Under the pieces are notes generated by a model. It was not told the origin of the DNA. It made no database searches and saw only the letters and a list, made by a program, of their open reading frames with translations. Both the position numbers and the translations under genes were made by a program. Source: Prochilodus magdalenae (lineage: Eukaryota; Chordata; Actinopteri; Characiformes; Prochilodontidae). From it: a stretch of DNA of 64,000 bases. Below, in pieces: positions 23,760 to 35,279 of the stretch. How positions within the stretch are numbered: the first letter of the stretch is position 1; every line of letters begins with the position of its first letter. Location: positions 23,501 through 87,500 of the forward strand of contig JAMWET010003145.1 of the NCBI GenBank assembly GCA_024036415.1, read 5' to 3'.

Positions 23760-24860
23760 AGCACTGATGACCTAGACAAACACCTGAGCGGAGACACATC
23801 CAGCTCTCTGCATCACAATGAGAGCAAACAGTGGCTAATAAACCGTTTGGCCATGACATCGGGAATCCTTTATGCCCTTATCGCTTATCCTTTAGCGCTC
23901 GGACTTCATCCTGTTTATCCACGTGCGACCGTAGGGCTGAGGCTTTTCCACAGACACGGTAACGACACCTCGCCTTGTTTACGGCGGACGTGTCGGACCA
24001 ACGTCTATGTGCTTTGCAAATGAGCCCCCGAAATTTGAGGACATAGCTATTGTGTAACCAGACGTAACCCGGTGTTGACTTTTCCAAAAAGGAAAAGGGA
24101 GGAACAACTTCCTTGTTCGGGCTCAGCTGAGCTGTCACAGGTGGGCTAGTGCCAGACTCCTGCGCTGCAAGAAACGAGGGGGGCGCAAAGAATGACAACG
24201 TCCAGCACGGTACAGCGGTAAGGTGTGTCCTCTTGCGGCTTGACCCAGTCAAAGTCCGGCCCAGAGGTGCTGAAGGAGCTCCAAAACTGGATGGAAGACC
24301 GCCTGGGAATACCTTACGCTGTATGCTAAAACTCAGCAGCATGGAAACAAAAAAAAAACAAAAACAAAAGCATGTCCCGCACTGGATCTTTCAGGATAGA
24401 TTTTAAAGGAGCAATATGTAAAATTTCCCAGCATTCCAAACCAGACATTCCAAGATTAATTAAAATGAAAAACAGAATGTGTGGAAATAACAGTTTTCAC
24501 GGTGTATAATGTGGCAGAGATGGTTACTGAAGTTAGCATGCTAACCAGCTAGCCCTAGCCTGTCCAGTCCAATGACACTACTGTGGTCCAGAAGTGTAGT
24601 GTGGAGTGGAATCAGTCCAAAATGGGAGGATGGAGAAGTAGCTCTGCTGCCTCGACGGCGTACTCCAACCTCTTATCAGTCATGCTGAAGGTGCTGCTCA
24701 CGGTTAAATCATTTAAGTGCAGGTAGCCGGGTCATTCGGGTCATATGACGTGCCCTGTTACCTGGAATATGAATTCAACAGGTTGGGCCATCTTCCACAT
24801 CGCTCCTTTAATACCTGTACCTGTCCCCTGTCGAAACTGGTGGTAAGGTCCCAGCGTTCT
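23760..24860. other. Intergenic, nothing recognised
   Basis: A 154-codon minus-strand open frame (23878-24342) has no family resemblance that I can identify and is overlapped by an 85-codon plus-strand frame, so it is not called. Confidence 0.4.
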
Positions 24861-24864
24861 TCAG

Positions 24865-24960
24865 CCTGAGCTGCTTTTCGAACGAGGCCAGCCAATCAGA
24901 ACACAGCTCATTTACATATATCAGTATAAAGGCACAGTAAAAAAAAAAAAAAAAAAAAAA
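24865..24960 (-). repeat. Dispersed repeat E (AAATGAGCT..GATTGGCTG family) with A-tract
   Basis: On the minus strand this reads ATGTAAATGAGCTGTG then TTCTGATTGGCTGGCC. Related plus-strand copies are at 45001-45050 and 63598-63640. It ends in an unbroken run of 22 A on the plus strand (24939-24960). The family name was not identified. Confidence 0.65.
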
Positions 24961-25165
24961 GCAGCCTCTTTCTGACGCAACTTCCATCCGGTTAAACATT
25001 AAACACCACCGAGATCGGGATGTCAAATGACATCACACGAAACATCACACGCCCTCGTCCGTGTAGTAAAGTCCAGAAAACCGAAGGCTGAGAGCGTAGC
25101 ACGTTAGCATTCCAGCACAGTAGGACATATCTTGCCTTAGGACACCCTTGCTGTATCCCTCCACC
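24961..25165. other. Short intergenic stretch
   Basis: Nothing recognised. Confidence 0.4.
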
Positions 25166-25250
25166 ACGTGTACCTAACCGTATAACCCAATAGCTTTTTG
25201 TGGGGGAGCTTTTAAAGTGGACGTCTGGTTCCATTCACCTCCACTGTGGA
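25166..25250 (-). mobile_element. End of MITE family M
   Basis: Reads AATAGCTTTTTGTGG, then GGAGCTTTTAAAGTGG, then ACGTCTGGTTCCATTCACC, the reverse complement of the family-M end seen at 26595. Only this end is visible. Confidence 0.7.
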
Positions 25251-25910
25251 CGGTTATGACCGGGAGTTCCTCCAGAACGAACTGATTCACACCACAGTCA
25301 CTCTAAAGGACTACGTCCACATCCTAACCGCTTCATTATGGAGACATTCTGAGAAGTGGGTGGGGTTCCCCTTTCACCACATTAGCCAGGACCACGGGTC
25401 CACATGAGGGAATGGAGGTCAGAGTCTGACCTCTGCCCTCTAGGGTGGAAAGGTCGGCATTGGGGAAATCAGGAGGGGAAGGTTGAGGAGGGAGTGCCGG
25501 GGGGTGTATTCCAGGCTGACCATGAAATTGAAGGACCTGGCTGAGGGAAGACTGGCATATTAATAAAGGCGGGGTTGGAAACGTGTACAGTACTACGCGT
25601 ACAGCATGTTATAAACTCCTATTACATGGAGAAGATGCTAGAATGAAGCCGGCCATGCTAATACTGCTAATGTAACCCAACATGGCTCCCTCACGCTAAC
25701 AGGACAGTGCTAGCTGGCTCCAGCAAGCCTTCCCATTCATTGTTAGCCATGTTAGCATGTGAGGATGAGGTATCCGCTTCTCAAGTCTGAAGCGTTTCCG
25801 CCATGTCCGGGTTCAGACCTAGCGGGCTGAGGTTCTAGTCCCGTTAGCAGGCCGCAGTGCTGCAATCCCTGTTGTTTGATTTGATCAGAGTCCAAAAAAC
25901 CCTCAGCTAA
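25251..25910. other. Intergenic, nothing recognised
   Basis: No gene or repeat unit supported. The words GCTAGC and GTTAGCATG recur, as they do through much of the window. Confidence 0.4.
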
Positions 25911-25912
25911 CA

Positions 25913-26040
25913 TTCTAGCGCTTTCCTTGTGATGGGAAAGAGAAGAGGAGATGGGTGGAGCTGATATGGTGAGTTAGAATTCTTACCTTAGGAAAACAAA
26001 GATCAGTGTCAGTGGGCTACAATGTTAGCTAGCTAGCCGT
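25913..26040 (+). repeat. Dispersed repeat C, copy 1
   Basis: Begins TTCTAGCGCTTTCCTTGTG and continues with AGAGAAGAGGAGATGG. Homologous copies start at 42964 and 57565. All three pass into GCTAGCTAGC-rich DNA. No conserved open frame. Confidence 0.8.
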
Positions 26041-26594
26041 TCCTGCAGATGGTGCAGTTGGGATTGAGGTGGAGGGACACCTGGCCTTCTGGATGTGACA
26101 ACAAACCGCCTCCACACACAGATTCGTCACACCAAGACTGAAGATGATCCGCTGCCATTCGGAGTCACTCCATGACAGTCTGGAACGACACCATTGCAGT
26201 CACTGGTGTTCAGGTCAGTTGTCGTAACGACCAGGACGAGTAGGTAGGTATGTCACCGCCTAACAAGCCGGTTGCTTCCGGATGGAGTGGAACACCACCC
26301 ACCCAGAACCCTCATTCAGAGGAGGATCACATAAGAGCTCTAAGAGTGGGCAGGGACTCGTTGTAAGCATGCCCACCCCCTCCCAACAATTCAATTGGAC
26401 CCCTCACATCACTACTTCGCCAATTTGACTTCCATGGAAGGCATAGCATAACAACACACTTCAGTCACTGGCTGATCACACCATCATGTTCACTGAAGGG
26501 CATTTCCATATGCTGATGAATCATAAGCCCGGACTGAAACCCCCTAAATGAGCCCTAACTATGCTAACTGTTTATCAGAATGCTAATCAGAGCC
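26041..26594. other. Intergenic, nothing recognised
   Basis: No gene or repeat supported. Confidence 0.4.
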
Positions 26595-27085
26595 GTTCAC
26601 AGTGGTGGTGAATGGAACCAGACGTCCACCTCTAAAAGCTGGTAACCTGATAGCTTTCTGTAAGGGGCTTTTAAAGGTGGTCAGTTTCTCTTTCTCCTTT
26701 TTCGGAATGGGTTAGACGCCATCGTTATGCCAGAGTTAGAATACCGACTTATCCGGGCACTCCAGGTCGGAGGGGTTAACACTGTAATAAACATGCTGGT
26801 TACCGTGGGAGCCGGATTCCACCAAAACAACACAGGATTCCTGCTAAACCGAATGGTTGAGATGCAAATTGTCCCTAGAAAAGACCCGCAGGTTGTGGGT
26901 AATGCTTCATTATAAAGACAGGTGTGGGCGGGGAAGCAGGGCACTACTTTGCTATACAGCGCCATGCATGTATCCCTCCGCCACAAATGAATCAACGTTC
27001 GGGGTGTTCGGCGCGTGTACCATATAAACCTGATAGCTTTCTGTGAGGGGGGCTTTTAAAGGCAGACGTCTGGTTCCATTCACTT
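26595..27085. mobile_element. MITE family M, apparently complete, with nested repeat N
   Basis: The left end 26595-26640 (TTCACAGTGGTGGTGAATGG, then ACCAGACGTCCACC) is inverted at 27045-27085 (GGCAGACGTCTGG, then TTCCATTCAC). Immediately inside both ends lies GATAGCTTTCTGT. The interior 26705-26905 is repeat N, shared with 28350-28560. The first 90 bases are themselves palindromic, with AAAGC and GCTTTT arms. It has no coding capacity. Confidence 0.7.
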
Positions 27086-27480
27086 GAAGTGTAATATGTG
27101 TGTCACCCGAAAACGAAACCTACCAGCTGGGTGCTTTCGCACCCGGGGCGCTCGCAAGGTTAACCAGAACAAAGCCTATCAGAGCAAACCATCTGAAGGT
27201 GAAAGCAGGTCTCGGTATGACGTTCCTCTCCTCCCTCTCGTTGTGCCGAGGCCTTTCGTGGACCGGATGACGACTGAACCTCAAACCTCAGGCCTAGCCC
27301 GCCCGCAACCTGAAGACCACATCAAGTGGCGGAGGGGGACATGCTGCAGGGCGCTGTGAGGCAAAACATAGTCCCCAAAGAAAACGCTTGTATTCCGATT
27401 TATCGCTTTTCCCATCATCGACATTCCATATAAACACCCGGAAGACCCGTGTAGGTCCACTGGTGGGAAGATAGGACGTG
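27086..27480. other. Intergenic, nothing recognised
   Basis: A 91-codon frame on the plus strand has no recognisable features. Confidence 0.4.
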
Positions 27481-27483
27481 TCT

Positions 27484-27620
27484 ATGTGTGTGTTCTAGAC
27501 ATGAAGAACCCTGGTTCCCATCACCAACACCACTACTGCAAAGAACACCTAAACCATCTCACACCAAACCCACTCGGAACCATTCGGAATCCGCTGGAAT
27601 TCCCCTTTGAAACACTCCGG
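27484..27620 (-). mobile_element. End of a family-M-like MITE (GGTTCTCCATG variant)
   Basis: Reads GTTCTAGACATGAAGAACC, then TGGTTCCCATCACCAAC, then TGCAAAGAACA, the complement of the end seen at 32125-32170 and 28665-28735. The nearby 27597 GGAATTCCCC is another word shared by these elements (28455, 32373, 48507). Confidence 0.6.
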
Positions 27621-27759
27621 CATTTCCGGATCGTGCACAACACCCAGCAGTGACTGCATACTAAGCATTACAGTGTCTTGTCAACCTAAAAGCATGACTC
27701 AACAACCAGTCCACCTGCCTCCACGTACAGGCCCCCCCTCACGTACCTCGGGCCCTCCC

Positions 27760-28240
27760 CGCCCACCCCAGTGAATCAGAAGCGCCTCCATGTAGGGCCA
27801 GCTCGGTTAGAGCGAGGAAGGGGAGGGGCTATTTTAAAGAGACAGACCTCCTCCTCCTCCTCAGCGCTCTCACTGGCTCTATCTTCAGCTGCCGCGCTGG
27901 CTCATTTCTGCCTGCCTGGTCAGGTGCCTGCCCCCGCCCGTGCGCTGCTAGGGCTAAGCTTGCAGGCCCTGGCCCAGTAACCCAGATTCACCAGCGCAGG
28001 AGCTCCGTAACAGCCCAGTTACCTAACACGCGCGCACGCACACGCCCGCACACACACCTTGTAAAATTAGTGAAAAGGAAAAAAGCGCTCAGATCTGTCC
28101 GAGGTCGTTTAGGGTCACGGCGACTGGCCTCTCCTCTGCAGTCTGCTCCTCCTGAGGAGTCACACAGACAGACCGACAGAGAGAGAGAGCGAGAGAGAGA
28201 GAGAGAGAGAGCGCGAGAGAGGGGAACAGAGAACAGATGG
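27760..28240. promoter_or_regulatory. GC-rich, promoter-like segment with (GA)n
   Basis: Locally GC-rich with GGGGAGGGGC, an AT-rich CTATTTTAAAG about 10 bases downstream, CCTCCTCCTCCTC and CGCGCGC words. (GA)n occupies about 28176-28222. No exon is recognised nearby. A regulatory role is inference from composition. Confidence 0.3.
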
Positions 28241-28349
28241 AAACCTAACCACTATAAAGTCAACCAGGGGTTTGTTTTTTGTGGGAACGTCTGGTTCTGT
28301 TATTTTCACCCTGTCTATGCTCTAGAACGTGATGGCCGTCTGTTGTTGG

Positions 28350-28560
28350 AATGGGCTAGACGCCATCGTTACGTCATAATTAGAACACCGACTAATCCGG
28401 GCACTCCAGTTCCGAGGGATTAACGCTGTAATAAACACGCTGGTTAACATGGAAGGGGAATTCCACCAAAATAATATAGAATTTCTGCTCAACCGAATGG
28501 TTGAGATGCAAAAAACGCCCTTAGAAAAGACCCCAAGGTGGTGGACTGGTGTGGTTAGGG
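28350..28560 (+). repeat. Dispersed repeat N, copy 2
   Basis: About 200 bases closely matching 26705-26905: TAGACGCCATCGTTA, AATCCGGGCACTCCAG, TTCTGCTCAACCGAATGG and others. In the 26-kb copy the repeat sits inside an inverted-repeat element, so N is probably the interior of that element. Confidence 0.85.
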
Positions 28561-28664
28561 TAGGCCAGAGGTACCCAGGTTCTTTTCAGCTTTAGGCACT
28601 GATTTTGTCAAACTAGCCGGCGGTCGTGATGTAAACGAGTGGTTTTGGGTGGGTCGGTGGGAAA
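28561..28664. other. Short spacer
   Basis: Nothing recognised. Confidence 0.3.
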
Positions 28665-28735
28665 TGGTCGATTGTAGGGACTTGGGTGTTCTTTACAGTG
28701 GAGGAACCAGGGGTCACCATGTCTAGAACACTAAT
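28665..28735 (+). mobile_element. End of a family-M-like MITE
   Basis: Carries GTTCTTTACAGTGG, then AGGAACCAGGGGTCACCATG, then TCTAGAACAC, matching 32125-32170. It abuts the Tc1 remnant that follows. Confidence 0.6.
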
Positions 28736-28985
28736 ATAGCCTCAGTATGATTGTGTCTGGGGGCTCTTGGACACTGCAGATTAGGCGGATGTCTTCCTTG
28801 GCCCAATTCCGAGGGGAATTCCCTGTAGACTGGGATTTTATCCACTGCTGGTAGACCTGTAAGACTGTACACTTCCATACACCTGCAGGTTCAGCTACTT
28901 TCTTTACACTATGGTCTTTGGCCACGCCCACATGCCACCTCTTCCCAATCTGTGGATCCCGTCACTCACACCCCATCGTTCGGGT
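28736..28985 (-). pseudogene. Tc1 transposase N-terminal remnant, minus strand
   Basis: The minus-strand translation contains VGVAKDHSVKKVAEPAGVWK, then YQQW and SQSTGNS, the same helix-turn-helix fragment as at 17820. Compared with the 17.7 and 53.4 kb copies, about 100 bases near the start are deleted (GGAAGAGGTG joins directly to GCATGTGGGC). It lacks a catalytic domain. Confidence 0.75.
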
Positions 28986-28989
28986 GCAG

Positions 28990-30860
28990 CGCCATCTGCC
29001 AGAGCCTGAAGTAACTTCCGCCTTAACCAAGCTTAGACAGATGGGATCCGATGGGCTGGCCTGTACCGTGCTCAATTCTGCTGTAGGCTGAATAGATGGA
29101 TCCATGCAAATGAGTTGGCACCATAGCGACAGTACATTCAAATTGGGCTGTTACTGCAAAATGACAGTGTGACTTCCATATATGTGGAACGTATGGACAG
29201 GAGAACCGATGACTAACTCCAGAGTAGAGAAGGAAATCTGGTTTTCCGTGATCAGGGCCACGGAGGAACCGTTGATGGCCACGCTCACTGGGTTGCGTGA
29301 ATGCATCGATTCCTCCAAGTGCTCAGGATGCAGGATGTACTTCCATTCTCCAGGAGACGGAGGACCTTGATCAACACGTACGACAAGTAAAGGCCACATG
29401 AACAGAAGCCGGGAGAGTGAGGAGCGAGGGACTGATGCCGGGCGGATGGATCCTTGGAGCCTTTCCTTCTCCATATTCCAGACATGGACCTTGGCGGAGC
29501 TGCATTGTGTTGCTCTCTATTGTAGGTAACCCTGAACGCACCTGATGAACATCACCTTGTCCCCACCTCCACTTAACCTCGCTCTGACTGAGGAAAGAGG
29601 AAAAAGCCCAGTGCCTGCGACACAACAGCTGTCCAGTCAGGATGCTCCCCCACACAGAACGCAGACAATCCTTGGAAGTGTCCCAAGAACCCGGAAAAAA
29701 AAACCTTTCGGAACAGAAAGACATCGAGGAAACAAGACATGTACACAAGACGCCTCCGTGGAACCAGTTAAACCCATCAAGCCTCCGCTTCCCAAACTCA
29801 CAGGAGATCAAATAACGGGGGAACTGTTTTAGCCCTTGCTAATCTGGGAAAAGGCTGCGCTGGCCGGGTTCACATTCAGGCTGCCAGGTTTCGTCCAGCA
29901 GATGGCGCCTCAGCTCTGAGCCAACGGCTCCCAAGCTTTTCCTTCACACGCCAGGCTGGAACGGGACCTGCGTACATTTTAGACTAAAGTATGCAGTTTT
30001 CCAGGAGCAGACAGATCCTATTTTTTTTTCCCGTAATTGAAAAAGAAACCCCCACAGACAGCTTTCATTTCCAGACTTGATGGAAATGGAAAAAGGAAAG
30101 CCGGTCAATGGAAAATGAACATCAAACTTCTGCCACTACCCAAGAAACCATTCGGAGGGCAACCGGTCAAAAAAGGAGCAGGGAACTGGGGGATATCATC
30201 AGCACCAGCCATAATGATATTCCCAAGCAGAATTCCCAAGTAGAAATTCTGATGGGCAGCATGAAGCCGTTCAGGGTCATAGTCCGAGGTACCGATACGT
30301 GGCCTGCTTTTAGGGAACCCGTGAACAAGATTCCAACTCTCTTATACCGGATCTCCTTCGGTATCATCGGAAAACTGCCCAATTTCCCTACCATACATTT
30401 TTCATCATGGTCAATCCGTGGCTTAATTTGCTGAATCCAATGGACGGGCTACCGAACCAGATGTGCTTCAGTTACAGCACCGGAGATGCCTAGTGCCTGT
30501 CACCCGAGGTGCACCTTTCCGAAACGGCTGCTCAGGGTACGCTCCGAACCTGTGACTGGATAAAAAGAATGCTAACATGAAAATACCTGCATCCCGGGAT
30601 CTACTGGTTGGTAAGGAAGCTGAAACACATACACCGGAATACAGATCACACTAATCCCCCATTGCTAACTACTCTGGGATAAATCGGAAAAGAGACAACT
30701 CAGGCAGCACGTCACCTGAAGTAAGGTTAAGTAAGGTGACGCAGGAGTCAGACGTTACTGCTGAGGGTCAGAAGGTGTATCACACCACACCCACCCGACC
30801 AGAAAACCAGGGAGGGAAGCAGAAGGGGAAGATGCCAGAGTGAAAATGAAGCAAAACGGA
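28990..30860. other. Intergenic; open frames without recognisable homology
   Basis: Minus-strand frames at 29151-29474 (107 codons) and 29371-29811 (146 codons) overlap in different frames, and plus-strand frames overlap them. I see no domain, signal peptide or splice context. They could be decayed transposon coding sequence or chance. Nothing else is recognised. Confidence 0.35.
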
Positions 30861-31149
30861 ATGGCGTGTTGCACAACCATAAAGCCGATTTGTATCGCCT
30901 ATTAAGTCACAGGATAGAGGTCAGTCGTTCGTCCACCGCACAGAGGATCTGCACTATTTTAAGCACCTACAACCGAATAGTAACTCCCACGAGTCTCCTC
31001 AGAGACGCTTCAGGAGCCTTGTGCATGTTTGGGACCGGAATTCCGAAAAATCAGAACGTAAGCTGTACACTCGGACTACGCTCTAAGGTCCTTAAATGAG
31101 CTGGCCAAACTGTAAAGCCAGAGCTACCCAAGATGTGTTTGGTGTCTGA
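30861..31149. other. Intergenic, nothing recognised
   Basis: No feature supported. Confidence 0.4.
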
Positions 31150-31990
31150 AGCTTCCTTGGTTTTAGCACTAGGGCTACGTGGATAAAAGTGAATTAGCAT
31201 GCATAAAATTGGTACTAGCGTTGTTCTGTGTTGTACTTTTTGCATTTTTAGGGCTTATTTTATCTCTCAATTAGCTAGAACCAGGATTTCCCTCTCTAAC
31301 ATACTTGCTTAAGTGGTTTTTGACGTTGTATGAGCACCTGTTTTCTCAAAAAACAGATAAAGGCGCATTAGCATGGCTAAAATTGGTACTAGCATTGTTC
31401 CAGGTTGTATTTTTTTAACTTTTAGTCTTCTGTTTTATCTTTTAATTCGCTAGAACTAGAACAAAAAGTGATTCCCCTTTCTCACATGGTTTTGTGATAG
31501 CCTGTTTTCTCAAAAAACAGATAAAAGTGCATTAGCATCGCTAAAATCAGTGCTAGCGTTGTTCTACGTTGGCTGTTTTTTAACTTTTAGGCTCTTATTT
31601 TATCTCTAAATTAGCTAGAACAAGGACATAAAGCGATTTCTCTCTGTAAAATACTTGCTCGCAAGGTTTCTGGCGCTGTACTAGCGACTGTTTATCTAGA
31701 AAATAGATACAAGTAAATTAGCATAGCTAAAATTGGTACTAGCATTGTTCTAGGTTGGCTGTTTTTTTAACTTTTAGGCTCTTATTTTATCTCTTAATTA
31801 GCTAGAACAAGGACATAAAGCGATTTCCCTCTCTAACATTCTTGTAACATTCTGTACTAGCGACTGTTTATCTAGAAAATAGATACAAGTGAATTAGCAT
31901 AGCTAAATTCGGTACTAGCATCGTTCTGTATGGTGCTTATTGTAACTTCTAGAGTCTTTTAGGAGGTTCCACTGATATGTGACTTGGGTA
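31150..31990. repeat. 175-bp tandem repeat, about 4.5 copies
   Basis: The word TTAGCAT followed by GCTAAAATTGGTACTAGC (variants) recurs near 31191, 31365, 31529, 31715 and 31893, spacing 164-186. Other shared blocks are CTTATTTTATCTC, TTAGCTAGAAC and CAAAAAACAGATA. Copies have diverged by small indels, so the array is old. Confidence 0.9.
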
Positions 31991-32099
31991 CCTTGAATAA
32001 AATTTTATTTAGCTCATTGCCCTCATGACTATACAGCGTAGTAGTTATAAGTCGTACAGGGACATGCCACCAAAATTTCAGCACAGATTTAATTGCTGA

Positions 32100-32400
32100 G
32101 TAAACCAAGTCGTGGTTCGGTGTAAGACGGTTCTTTACAGTGGTGGTGGTGATGGGAACCAGGGTTCTCCATGTCTACAACACACATATAGACACCTTAT
32201 TGACCATCTTAACCACCAGTGAACCTACACGAGTTCCATATGGAATGTTGATGATGGTAAACCTCATGGAATATTATCAACGCCATGGTTAAGGAATACT
32301 GGTATGTCTCTCCACTCAGGGATGAGCTGGTTTAAATCCCACTGATCGAATGATGCATAAAACTGGAACTATCTGTGGAATTCCCCGTTTAAGGGGTTAA
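32100..32400. mobile_element. Family-M-like MITE
   Basis: Begins with GGTTCTTTACAGTGGTGG, then GATGGGAACCAGGGTTCTCC, and has the shared word GGAATTCCCC near its right side (32373). The right terminal repeat is not clear. Confidence 0.5.
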
Positions 32401-32640
32401 ACCTGGACTCGGGCTGACCTCCAGCGTTTTTCCTTTCAGGCAGCTGAGAACACCTTGAAGACAGACAAGGGCAAACAGCACCTATGAAGCTGTTCCACAA
32501 GAGTGAGAGTCATAAATAAATATTACAAGAAACGGAAAGCATTAAAATGGAAACATCCAGCACACACGCACACACCGCACACACTCGCACGCCTGTTTCT
32601 GTGAAGTGTGGGGACAATCCATAGACTTTCATTCATCAAA
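32401..32640. other. Intergenic, nothing recognised
   Basis: No feature supported. Confidence 0.4.
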
Positions 32641-32644
32641 TTAT

Positions 32645-34195
32645 ACCCAGAACTACTACTAGCCTAATTCCTAATCCCTAACACTGACCTATCCTAAATA
32701 AACCCTAAAACTAACCCCACCCTAAAATTAACCCTCTCCTAAAATTAACCCTTAACACTAAGCTATCCTAAAATTAATACCTAACACTGACCTATCCTAA
32801 ATAAACCCTAAAACTAACCCCACCCTAAAATTAACCCTATCCTAAAATTAACCCTTAACACTAAGCTATCCTAAAATTAATACCTAACACTAACCCCAAC
32901 CTAAAATTAACCCTATCCTAAAATTAACCCTTAACACTAAGACATCCTAAAATTATTCCCTAACACTGACCTATCCTAAATAAACCCTAAAACTAACCCC
33001 ACCCTAAAATTAACCCTATCCTAAAGTTAACCCGTAACACTAAGCTATCCTAAAATTAATACCTAACACTAACCCCAACCTAAAATTAACCCTATCCTAA
33101 AATTAACCCTTAACACTAAGATATCCTAAAATTAACACCTAACACTAACCCCAACCTAAAATTAACCCTAACCTAAAATTAACCCTAACACTGACCTATC
33201 CTAAATAAACCCTAAAACTAACCCCAACCTAAAATACACCCTATCCTAAAGTTAACCCTTAACACTAACCTATCCTAAAATTAACCCCCTAACACTAACC
33301 TATCCTAACATTAATCCCTAACACTAACCTATCCTAAAATTAACCCCCTAACACTAACCTATCCTAACATTAATCCCTAACACTAACCTATCCTAAAATT
33401 AACCCCCTAACACTAACCTATCCTAACATTAATCCCTAACACTAACCTATCCTAAAATTAACCCCTAACACTAACCTATCCTAAATAAACCCTAAAACTA
33501 ACCCCAACCTAAAATTAACCCTTAACACTAACCCATCCTAAAATGAACCCTAACACTAACCTATCCTAAAATTAAACCCTAACACTAACCTATCCTAAAA
33601 TTAACACTAACCTATCCTAAATAAACCCTAAAACTAACCCCATCCTAAAATGAACCCTAACACTAACCTATCCTAAAATGAACCCTAACACTAACCTATC
33701 CTAAAATTAAACCCTAACACTAACCTATCCTAAAATTAACACTAACCTATCCTAAATAAACCCTAAAACTAACCCCATCCTAAAATGAACCCTAACACTA
33801 ACCTATCCTAAAATGAACCCTAACACTAACCTATCCTAAAATGAACCCTAACACTAACCTATCCTAAAATTAAACCCTAATACTAACCTACCCTAAAATT
33901 AACCCTAACACTAACCTTTTCTAAAATCCCTAAAACTAACCTCTTAAAATTAACCTTAACCTCCAACACTAATCTATCCCAAATGAACCCTAAAACCTAA
34001 AACTAACCTTTCCTAAAATTAACCCCTAACTCATAACACTTACCTATCCTCAAATTAACCCCTAACACTAATCCCTAACACTACTCTATTCTAAAATTAA
34101 CCATAACCTTAAACCTTACCCTCACCCTAACCTAACCCTAAGTCTAACCTAAACCTTACCCTTAACCTCTCCCTAACCCATGAACCCTAACACCA
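32645..34195 (-). repeat. Telomere-like variant array (CCCTAA-containing, about 29-30 bp units)
   Basis: Units such as CCCTAACACTAACCTATCC followed by TAAAATTAAC repeat about fifty times, with a period near 29-30 in the regular part 33260-33480. CCCTAA and close variants occur throughout, but never as a long pure hexamer run. The plus strand has almost no G. C-rich strand orientation matches a telomere lying to the left. Confidence 0.9.
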
Positions 34196-34199
34196 AACC

Positions 34200-34850
34200 T
34201 GTAAATCCACTGATTTCACCTTGTAGGGACCAGCTTGTCCACACAGAGTGAATATATGAACCGTGATAGGTCCCTACGATGTTGCGTAAACTGACCTACT
34301 CTCACACACACACCCCGCCTGGGTGAACTTTTTTTCTCTGGGCGAAATCGAGGGCATGACGTCACTGCAGCCGGCTCCCGAGTCTCCAGCCATGTGTTAC
34401 ATAACCGGCCACCTTTTAAACCATCGGCTTTCATACAGCCTTATCTCCATAAACTCCTCCGACTTCCACACATCCAACACTCCATAAACCAGCCGGCCGT
34501 CACCGAGTCCGAGCAGCTGAGAAATCAGGGCCGTGTAACTTCAGAGCAGAACCGAACCGCAGCGCAGAACCTGTCACCCGCACACACTCAGGTCTGTGTG
34601 TTAACCGGCCAACACGGAGCCCAGCTCCCAGTCCCTGTACACAAACCTGCGGTTTGGGCTAATATGTGTTTATAAAGGGGCTAATTATGCTAATGTGGTG
34701 TTTATGTCTCTCTCGAGAGGCTGAAATCAAGGCTAAACAGTCTAGAGACACAGTGACACCACTTTTAGTCAGCAGCTGCGATTTCTAGGTCGAGAAAGAT
34801 GAGAAATGATGATTAGCATCGAGCTAACAGTTCTCAGAAAAGTCTCCTCG
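34200..34850. promoter_or_regulatory. Unique DNA with a perfect CRE
   Basis: TGACGTCA at about 34358-34365 is the full palindromic cAMP-response element. The rest is unique-looking with no exon recognised. A regulatory role is inference. Confidence 0.35.
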
Positions 34851-34915
34851 CGCGCGCACAGTCAAGTTACCGTTCATTCATTAGCAGCTGGAGCGCGCGC
34901 GCGAACACATGCCTA
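34851..34915. repeat. Two CGCGCG tracts
   Basis: Alternating CG runs near 34849-34857 and 34892-34903, prone to Z-form DNA. Confidence 0.7.
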
Positions 34916-34917
34916 TA

Positions 34918-34936
34918 TAGACAGATAGATAGATAA

Positions 34937-34979
<43 letters not shown>

Positions 34980-34992
34980 GAGAGAGAGAAGG
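34918..34992. repeat. (GATA)n then (GA)n microsatellite
   Basis: Several GATA units followed by a GA run. Confidence 0.95.
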
Positions 34993-34999
34993 ATGTATA

Positions 35000-35160
35000 T
35001 GCACACTTCTAACACACGCCTGACACAGAACAGCCGAATGCACGCGCTGCTAACTCACTCCTCTCCTGGAGCCAGGATGAAAGTGAGCCGCTGTACTCAC
35101 CCCGCACAGACAGCCGGGTCCCCCCTCGCAGAGCCGAGCTGAGCGTGTGTCTATCCGGCC
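35000..35160 (-). promoter_or_regulatory. CpG-rich DNA with orphan splice donor on the minus strand
   Basis: On the minus strand the segment near 35103-35090 reads GCGGGGTGAGTACAG, a strong 5' splice site. DNA above it is CpG-rich and has no long coding frame, as for an untranslated first exon. It lies in the 34.8-35.9 kb CpG-rich block. The gene is unknown and no downstream exon was recognised. Confidence 0.4.
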
Positions 35161-35279
35161 GGAGGAGAGGAGAGGAGGGGAGGAGGAGGGTCTTTTTTCT
35201 CTTTATTAATTTCTTTCCTCCCTCTTTCCTCCTTCTCTGCCTTTTTTACTCATGAAAAAGCGAGTTACATAACTGGCAC

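Noticed and set aside
23027..23775. Long open frames on both strands (233 and 244 codons)
   Set aside because: The 96-base higher-order unit is divisible by three and lacks stops on both strands; this is a repeat artefact.
23878..24342. A 154-codon minus-strand gene
   Set aside because: No recognisable domain, overlapped by a plus-strand frame, and no splice or promoter context.
29151..29811. Minus-strand protein-coding region of 107 and 146 codons
   Set aside because: Two frames overlap in different phases with no family resemblance. Kept only as an uncertain intergenic note.
32645..34195. A true interstitial telomere (TTAGGG)n
   Set aside because: CCCTAA words are frequent but never form a long pure hexamer run; the repeat unit is 29-30 bases.
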